This document shows positions 58,330 through 64,000 of a stretch of 64,000 nucleotides of DNA, piece by piece. The notes beneath the pieces were generated by a model, which saw nothing but the letters and a program-made list of their open reading frames with translations, was not told where the DNA came from and did no database searches. The stretch is from contig NZ_PNMA01000011.1 of NCBI RefSeq assembly GCF_013823385.1, positions 1-64,000 on the forward strand, read 5' to 3'. The DNA comes from Hyphomonas sp. Its GTDB lineage: Bacteria > Pseudomonadota > Alphaproteobacteria > Caulobacterales > Hyphomonadaceae. The position numbers and the translations under genes are program-made. Position 1 is the first letter of the stretch. The number at the start of each line of letters is the position of its first letter.

Positions 58330-58602
58330 GCGAGGTTCCTTCTTCCGCCAGTCTCAGTGAAGCAGGGCTCGCATTGCTGCAGGACTGGCAGGGAGAGGAG
58401 GGCTCATCTGCTGTCATGACCGCGCGCCGGAGCGCCGGGGGATCTTCACCTTGAGGCGATAAGCCTTGCGAGCGGCGGGCGTCCCGGACCTTGGGGCGCG
58501 CAATACGCTGGCGCGGGCAAAACGTCAAGAATTGCCAAGCCGCGCGGAGTATCGGAGAAGGTGGCATCAAATATGACAAAACATGCCTTTGGGGGAAACG
58601 TC

Positions 58603-58986
58603 ATGAAACTTGGTCTGCAGATTGTGCTGGGGCTGTTCTCGCTGATCCCGCTGGCCTTTGCCGTGATGGGCGTCATCGGGGGCGCGGCCGCGCTGTCGCC
58701 CCATGCGCCGGTGGCTTCAGCGGTGGATAACCAGTTCCGGTATCTTTCGGGGATGTATGTGATCGTCACCCTGCTGCTGTGGAGCATCATTCCGCAGATC
58801 GAGAAACACTTCCGGACCGCCGCGATCATCTGCGCTGCGCTGTTCATCGGCGGTATCGCCCGCTACATCTCCTGGCAGGCCGTAGGGCTCGGCACCAGCT
58901 ATCAGTTGACCGGTATGTTCATTGAACTGGGCTCCCCGCTTGTGCTCCTGTGGGTCTGGCTGGTGGCGCGGCGCGTGAAGGGCTGA
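58603..58986 (+). CDS. DUF4345-like small membrane protein
   Basis: Four hydrophobic segments; DNQFRYLSGMYVIVTLLLWSIIPQIEKH. Confidence 0.7.
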   Translation: MKLGLQIVLGLFSLIPLAFAVMGVIGGAAALSPHAPVASAVDNQFRYLSGMYVIVTLLLWSIIPQIEKHFRTAAIICAALFIGGIARYISWQAVGLGTSYQLTGMFIELGSPLVLLWVWLVARRVKG

Positions 58987-59046
58987 AGGCAGCGGGTTTG
59001 TCCGGAACGCGCGGGGCGCGGCCGGGGGTTTGTTTGTGCGGAGAGC

Positions 59047-59185
59047 GCCCCCACCCTTGCCCTCCCCCATGTCTGGGGGAGGGGACGTGTTGCGTGGTGG
59101 GGAGAGGTTGGGTTTCGGTGGAGAGCGACTTTTCCCCAGGGCGCGACTTGCCCCCTCCCCGCTTGCGGGGAGGGATGGGGTGGGG
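59047..59185. repeat. MITE/REP-like palindromic element, copy 1 (about 139 bp)
   Basis: Imperfect terminal inverted repeats CCCCACCC..CCCTCCCC / GGGGAGGGATGGGGTGGGG; internal sequence shared with copy 2. Confidence 0.75.
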
Positions 59186-59195
59186 TGGCTGGCGG

Positions 59196-59585
59196 CTAGG
59201 AGGTGTCGGGGTGTGGGGCTCCCCCCTCCGCCCCTGCGGGGCACCTCCCCCGCAGGCGGGGGAGGAGGACAGTGCCGGAGGGAGAGATTTCGTCCGTTGG
59301 AGGAGTTTTGGACTCTTCCGAGAAAATAGTGACGAGGTTTGGGGAGATGTGACTTTCCCAGATGGGGTCATCCCAGCTCGGTTTGACGGCTTTGGGTTTC
59401 TTGTAGGCGCGCCAATGGTCGCCGACATGGACGATGTGGATGTGGCCCCATTTGCTGACCGAGATCAGGAGGGTGCGGAGTTCCTTGTCCTGACGTTTGA
59501 AGATCCAGCGCAGCTGCAGCCAGAGGTACGGCCAGAAGACTGGCAATACATGGGCATAAAGACGGGCGGCGATCTGGGGTGACAT
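59196..59585 (-). CDS. Hypothetical protein, C-terminus running into G/C-rich repeat DNA
   Basis: MSPQIAARLYAHVLPVFWPYLWLQLRWIFKRQDKELRTLLISVSKWGHIHIVHVGDHW. Confidence 0.6.
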   Translation of the reverse strand: MSPQIAARLYAHVLPVFWPYLWLQLRWIFKRQDKELRTLLISVSKWGHIHIVHVGDHWRAYKKPKAVKPSWDDPIWESHISPNLVTIFSEESKTPPTDEISPSGTVLLPRLRGRCPAGAEGGAPHPDTS

Positions 59586-59703
59586 GGGAGGGAGTATAAC
59601 TCCGTTCCCGGAGGGGGTGGATGAAATTCCTGGAAATCGCCTAGGTGCTGCAGGTTCAGCGGGAAATTTGTTGGATAGGCTGCGGATTTTCGGAGAGCAG
59701 CCA

Positions 59704-59816
59704 CACCCTATCCCTCCCCACATTTGTGGGGAGGGGACCTGTTGCGTTTTGGGGAGAGGGACGGTTTCGGCGAAGGGTGACTGGCCCCCTCCCCGCTGGC
59801 GGGGAGGGATAGGGTG
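59704..59816. repeat. MITE/REP-like palindromic element, copy 2 (113 bp, perfect 16-bp TIR)
   Basis: CACCCTATCCCTCCCC ... GGGGAGGGATAGGGTG. Confidence 0.8.
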
Positions 59817-59888
59817 GGGGCGCTATCGGCTTGCTGCGCCCTCGGAGTTTTTCGTGGAAGGCTCCAAGGGCGCTCCAGGGACAGACTT

Positions 59889-59920
59889 GGACAAATCCGG
59901 ACAAATCCGGACAGGTCCGG
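59889..59920. repeat. About 3 x 10 bp tandem repeat GGACAAATCC
   Basis: Two perfect units plus GGACAGGTCC; abuts the stop codon of the GDPD gene. Confidence 0.85.
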
Positions 59921-60904
59921 TCACGGGGTGGCGCAGGTGGCCCAGCCTTGGTCGTCAGCGGTCAGCCATTCGGCGACCTTGTAGGGTTCATCGGTGGCGA
60001 TGAGGACGACGCCGTCATCGACGAGGCGCTGGTATTCGCTGCCATCGCCATCGGCCCAGTATTGATCGTCGAGGCGTTCGCCGGGGCGGCCGAGGGTGCC
60101 GAAGGCGGGCTCGACGCCTTCGGCGAGGAGGCGGGCATAGGCGGCGGGGTCGGGCTCGCGGGTGCCGGTCCAGGCGACGAGGCGGCTGCGGTCGATGCCG
60201 AGGCCTTCGAGGCGTTCGATGTCGCGCCCGCCAAAGGCCGAGGCGGTCATCATCGCGCCGGGGGCGACACGGGCGATTTCGGCGGCTTCCTCATCCGAAT
60301 AGGAGATCATGAGGACATTGCCTTCGGCGCCGGCGGCCACGACGGCGGCCCAGATATTGGCGAAGGAGGTGGTCTTCTTCCGGTCAAGCTCGACGATGGC
60401 GCCCGTATTGCGCGCCCAGATCAGGGCGTCGGTCAGCTTGGGCGGGTGAAACTCCGTCACCTCGCCGGTGATGTCCTTCAGGCGGTAGCCGGCGATGGTG
60501 GCCCAGTCAGTATCGGAATTGTAGCCGGTGGCCTCGATGGTGCGGCCGAAGCGGTCGTCATGGTGGAGGAAGAGGACGCCGTCGCGGCTTTCGGCAACGT
60601 CGATCTCGAAGACGCGGATGCCGCGCTCGAAGCCGTATTGCATCGTTTCAATCGCGTTTTCCGGATAGCCCACGGCCGGGCCGCCGCGATGGGCCGCCAC
60701 GAGGACGCCGCCTGTCTCGCGCAGGCAGTTGAAGAAATCGGGCAGCGGGGCGGTCAGCGCCGTGCTCATCGCGGCGGGCGCGCTGCCGGGATCGGCGGTC
60801 TCGATGGGCGTGTCGACCGGATCTGTGGCCGGGGAGGCGGCCGGGGCCTCACTGCAGGCGGCCAGGAGGAGGGCCGACAGGCCCGCGATCAGAAGCCGTG
60901 ACAT
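59921..60904 (-). CDS. Glycerophosphodiester phosphodiesterase family lipoprotein
   Basis: VAAHRGGPAVGYPENAIETMQYGFERGIRVFEIDVAESRDGVLFLHHDDRFGRT; lipobox LLLAAC. Confidence 0.93.
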   Translation of the reverse strand: MSRLLIAGLSALLLAACSEAPAASPATDPVDTPIETADPGSAPAAMSTALTAPLPDFFNCLRETGGVLVAAHRGGPAVGYPENAIETMQYGFERGIRVFEIDVAESRDGVLFLHHDDRFGRTIEATGYNSDTDWATIAGYRLKDITGEVTEFHPPKLTDALIWARNTGAIVELDRKKTTSFANIWAAVVAAGAEGNVLMISYSDEEAAEIARVAPGAMMTASAFGGRDIERLEGLGIDRSRLVAWTGTREPDPAAYARLLAEGVEPAFGTLGRPGERLDDQYWADGDGSEYQRLVDDGVVLIATDEPYKVAEWLTADDQGWATCATP

Positions 60905-61024
60905 CAGCGTTGTCCTTTCCTTGCGTCAGCGCGTCTGCCCGAATAGACAGGGCTTTGAAAAATCACAAGACACGACCCTGCGCAGAGACAGCGAAGACAA
61001 AACCTATTCCGGAGGAAGAGTTAC

Positions 61025-62650
61025 ATGAAAGGCATTATGCAGGACTGGCCGCTGACGGTGGACAAGATCCTCGAACATGCGCGTCTGCAGCACGGCAACC
61101 GCGAGATCATCACGCGCCGCGTGGAAGGCAATATCGCGCGGATCACCTATTCTGATCTTTATGACCTGTCGAAACAGGTTTCGACGGCGCTGAAAGATGA
61201 GGGCATTGGCCTGGGCGACCGGGTGGCGACGCTGGGCTGGAACTCCGAGCGGCATATGGCGAGCTGGTATGGCACGATGGGCATCGGCGCCGTGCTGCAC
61301 ACGATCAACCCGCGCCTGCACCCCGACCAGATCGCCTGGATCGCCAACCATGCCGAAGACAAGGTTCTGATCTTCGACAAGACCTTCCTGCCGATCGTGG
61401 AAGCGATCAAGGACAAGCTGGAAACGGTGAAGACCTTCGTGATCTATGCCGGCGCCGACACGATGCCGGAGAATACGCTCGGCGCGATTGCCTTCGACAT
61501 CTGGATTGACGGGCGCAGCAAGAGCGTGCGCTGGGGCGACTTCCCGGAAGATACCGCCTGCGGGCTTTGCTATACCTCCGGCACGACGGGCAATCCCAAG
61601 GGCGTGCTCTATTCCCACCGCTCCAATGTGCTGCACACGCTGGTGACGATGGGCAAGGATGCGATGGGCATGGGGGCTTCGGACTCGGTGATGCCGGTGG
61701 TGCCGATGTTCCATGCCAATGCCTGGGGGCTGGCGATGTCCTGCCCGGCGACGGGGGCCAATATGGTGATGCCCGGCGCGCAGATGGACGGGGCCTCGAT
61801 CTATGAACTTCTGAACACGGAGAAAGTGTCGATCACCGCAGCGGTGCCGACCGTGTGGCTGATGCTGCTGACGCATCTCCAGCAGAATGATCTGAAACTG
61901 CCTTACCTGAAGAAGGTGCTGATCGGCGGCTCGGCGATCCCGGAGAAGATCCTGCGGGCGTTTGAGGAGGAGTATGAGGTGGATGTGGTCCATGCCTGGG
62001 GCATGACCGAGACTTCGCCCCTGGGAACCCTCGGCGCGCTGCCGCCGCATCTTGAAGATGCGCCGGTGGAAGAGCGCATGAAGCAGAAGCTGAAACAGGG
62101 CCGCCCGCCCTTTGGCGTGGAGCTGCGCCTGGTCGATGATGATGGGGTGGAACTGCCGCGCGATGGCAAGACGTCTGGCCGTCTGCTGGTGCGCGGGGCG
62201 GCGATTGCGGCGGGCTATTTCAAGGGCGCCGGCGGGCATGTTCTGGATGCGGAGGGCTGGTTTGATACCGGCGACGTCGCCACCATCGACGAGATCGGCA
62301 CGATGACGATCACCGACCGGGCAAAGGATGTGATCAAGTCCGGCGGGGAGTGGATTTCCTCCATCGACATCGAGAATATCGCCGTGGGGCATCCGAAGGT
62401 AGCGAACGCGGCAGCGATTGGCATCTACCATCCCAAATGGGATGAGCGCCCGCTGCTGATCGTGCAGCCGGCGGCCGGGGAAAATCCGACCAAGGAAGAA
62501 ATCCTCAAGAGCCTCGAAGGCAAGATCGCCAAATGGTGGACGCCCGATGATGTGCAGTTTGTGGAGAGCATTCCGCTGGGCGCCACCGGCAAGATCAACA
62601 AGCTGGCCCTGCGCGAGAAGTTCAAGGACTACAAGCTGCCAACGGCTTGA
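61025..62650 (+). CDS. Long-chain acyl-CoA synthetase (AMP-binding)
   Basis: [58 protein letters not shown]. Confidence 0.94.
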   Translation: MKGIMQDWPLTVDKILEHARLQHGNREIITRRVEGNIARITYSDLYDLSKQVSTALKDEGIGLGDRVATLGWNSERHMASWYGTMGIGAVLHTINPRLHPDQIAWIANHAEDKVLIFDKTFLPIVEAIKDKLETVKTFVIYAGADTMPENTLGAIAFDIWIDGRSKSVRWGDFPEDTACGLCYTSGTTGNPKGVLYSHRSNVLHTLVTMGKDAMGMGASDSVMPVVPMFHANAWGLAMSCPATGANMVMPGAQMDGASIYELLNTEKVSITAAVPTVWLMLLTHLQQNDLKLPYLKKVLIGGSAIPEKILRAFEEEYEVDVVHAWGMTETSPLGTLGALPPHLEDAPVEERMKQKLKQGRPPFGVELRLVDDDGVELPRDGKTSGRLLVRGAAIAAGYFKGAGGHVLDAEGWFDTGDVATIDEIGTMTITDRAKDVIKSGGEWISSIDIENIAVGHPKVANAAAIGIYHPKWDERPLLIVQPAAGENPTKEEILKSLEGKIAKWWTPDDVQFVESIPLGATGKINKLALREKFKDYKLPTA

Positions 62651-62660
62651 GGGGGGGGGG
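62651..62660. repeat. 10-nt G homopolymer directly after the acyl-CoA synthetase stop codon
   Basis: TGA followed by GGGGGGGGGG. Confidence 0.9.
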
Positions 62661-62678
62661 CTGGACGCTTCCTTTCTG

Positions 62679-62776
62679 CCGTCATCCCGGAAAGCGCCCT
62701 GGCGCTTGTCCGGGACCCAGCTTGGCTGGACCTGGGTCCCGGTCTTTGTGCCTGCGGCACAAAACCGGGATGACGG
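62679..62776. repeat. 98-bp REP/MITE-like element with 12-bp perfect TIR
   Basis: CCGTCATCCCGG ... CCGGGATGACGG. Confidence 0.85.
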
Positions 62777-62861
62777 AGGTCAGCTTTATTGCCGCCGCCC
62801 CATCCCTGACACCGCGCCTCATTGCGGGGCGGGGCAAAATCGCTAGGGTCGCGCGCGAAGC

Positions 62862-63770
62862 ATGAGGACGGCGATGAGCGACACTCCACAGACAGGCAAT
62901 GAGCCGGCAGGCTGGCGCGGCAAGCTGGCCGGGGTGGCGCTGCTGGCGGCGATCGGCGCGGTGGTGTGGTTTGGCGTGGCGGCGCTGGGCACGCGGGCGG
63001 GCCTCTGGAGCTGGCAGACGGGTCTGGAGACGCTGACGCTGAAGTTCGGGCCGCCGCTGGTCTGGGCGGTGATCGGCCTGTCGGTTGCGGCGGGCATTGC
63101 GGCGCTGGCGAAGGCGCCGCGCAAGCGGCCCTTCATGATGGCGATGGCGGCGCTGCTGGTGTCCGGCCTCACAATGGGGCGGCTGGCCGCGCATGAGGGC
63201 CAGATGGACCGCCTGCCGCCGTTGCACGACATCCAGACCGACTGGAGCAATCCCATCGCCCCGAGTGACGCGCTGGTGACGGAGCGAGAAGCGGCGGGCG
63301 CGCAGAACGCGATTGAGGAGGATCCGCTGATTTCGGCGGCGGCTGAGGCGCGCTGGCCGGGGCTTTCCGGGCGGCGGGTGGCCGAGGTGCAGGAAGAGGC
63401 CGAATTTGTGCCGGGCGAGCAGAAATCGCCGCGCGCAACGCCCTATCCCAAGCTCGCGCCGCTGATCGCGCCGGGCAGCATGGCAGAGGGCTATGCCGCC
63501 GCGCTGGCGGCTGTGGAAGGCAAGGGCTGGGACATCGTGCTGGCCGATCCTGAAGCGGGCCTGATCGAGGCGACCGAGACCAGCTTCTGGTATGGCTTCA
63601 AGGATGACATTCTCATCCGTATACGGCCCGATGAAGCGGGGGTGCGGATTGACGTGCGCTCGGTGAGCCGGGTGGGCCTGTCAGACCTTGGCGTCAACGC
63701 CAAGCGCGTGCGCAACCTGCTGGACGAGCTGGAAGTGCGCCTCAACAAGGCCGCGCCCCCGCCGGGCTGA
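62862..63770 (+). CDS. DUF1499 domain-containing membrane protein
   Basis: GWDIVLADPEAGLIEATETSFWYGFKDDILIRIRPDEAGVRIDVRSVSRVGLSDLGVNAKRV. Confidence 0.85.
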   Translation: MRTAMSDTPQTGNEPAGWRGKLAGVALLAAIGAVVWFGVAALGTRAGLWSWQTGLETLTLKFGPPLVWAVIGLSVAAGIAALAKAPRKRPFMMAMAALLVSGLTMGRLAAHEGQMDRLPPLHDIQTDWSNPIAPSDALVTEREAAGAQNAIEEDPLISAAAEARWPGLSGRRVAEVQEEAEFVPGEQKSPRATPYPKLAPLIAPGSMAEGYAAALAAVEGKGWDIVLADPEAGLIEATETSFWYGFKDDILIRIRPDEAGVRIDVRSVSRVGLSDLGVNAKRVRNLLDELEVRLNKAAPPPG

Positions 63771-63773
63771 AGC

Positions 63774-63992
63774 TTACTCCCCGGCGAAGGGATCGGCCCA
63801 GGTCTGCATCGTGTCTTCGGTGATGAGGCTGCGGTTTGGCTCGGCGCCCCAGCACATCTGGGAGCAGGAGCCGGCATGGTAGCGCCCGTCTTCATCCTGC
63901 GACACGGCCACGGCGTTGAGGCCCTCGAAGCTGAACGTCACCCCGCAGGCCGCAGAATTGGAAGCGCTCCGCACCATGACATATTTGGGCAT
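63774..63992 (-). CDS. Hypothetical protein, possibly truncated by the window edge
   Basis: MPKYVMVRSASNSAACGVTFSFEGLNAVAVSQDEDGRYHAG. Confidence 0.55.
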   Translation of the reverse strand: MPKYVMVRSASNSAACGVTFSFEGLNAVAVSQDEDGRYHAGSCSQMCWGAEPNRSLITEDTMQTWADPFAGE

Positions 63993-64000
63993 GTCGCCCT

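Noticed and set aside
59831-60901. 356-aa + ORF opposite the GDPD gene
   Set aside because: Gly/Ala/Asp-rich antisense artefact, starts inside repeat DNA.
61004-62431. 475-aa minus ORF opposite acyl-CoA synthetase
   Set aside because: His/Arg-rich antisense artefact.
1-64000. CRISPR array, tRNA/rRNA genes, IS elements or integrase
   Set aside because: No regular spacer-repeat array, cloverleaf-like sequence, rRNA sequence or transposase/integrase motifs noticed by reading; tRNAscan-SE, CRISPRFinder and ISfinder would be decisive.

Overview
The window is a GC-rich alphaproteobacterial chromosome segment. Protein character suggests Hyphomonadaceae/Hyphomonas-like, but this is inference only. 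Four blocks can be read. (1) A methyl-cycle operon ahcY-purU-metK on the minus strand (90-3584), with a structured leader. (2) A surface-polysaccharide island at about 3.7-34.6 kb: rfbC on the left and rfbBDA plus kdsA on the right. Between them lie a Wzm/Wzt-type ABC exporter, several glycosyltransferases, two MBOAT+SGNH O-acylation pairs, TylF/FkbM and other methyltransferases, a sulfotransferase, a Kdo-hydroxylase-like protein, a second 2OG-Fe(II) oxygenase, a putative dTDP-6-deoxyhexose epimerase and an orphan DUF2793 protein. (3) Mixed metabolic, defence and envelope genes (35-56 kb): acyl-CoA dehydrogenase, P450, HNH endonuclease, tryptophanase, phospholipase-C-like/DUF4332 fusion, RND pump, amidase, tlyA, PCu(A)C chaperone and tandem OMP paralogs. 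(4) aroC, pdxH, GDPD, acyl-CoA synthetase and DUF1499 (56-64 kb) with MITE/REP-like palindromic repeats. The observations most worth following up are: an unannotated 26-codon ORF with a full-length Shine-Dalgarno and its own terminator at about 34.8 kb; a 37-bp motif found at nearly the same distance (34/35 nt) upstream of kdsA and of a 31-codon ORF translationally coupled to a glycosyltransferase; the ahcY leader RNA; a 3'-end relic of a methyltransferase between the two MBOAT modules; a TylF-family paralog lacking both Asp of the DxD-like motif; and pairs of paralogs inside the polysaccharide island. No tRNA, rRNA, CRISPR array or IS transposase was recognised.
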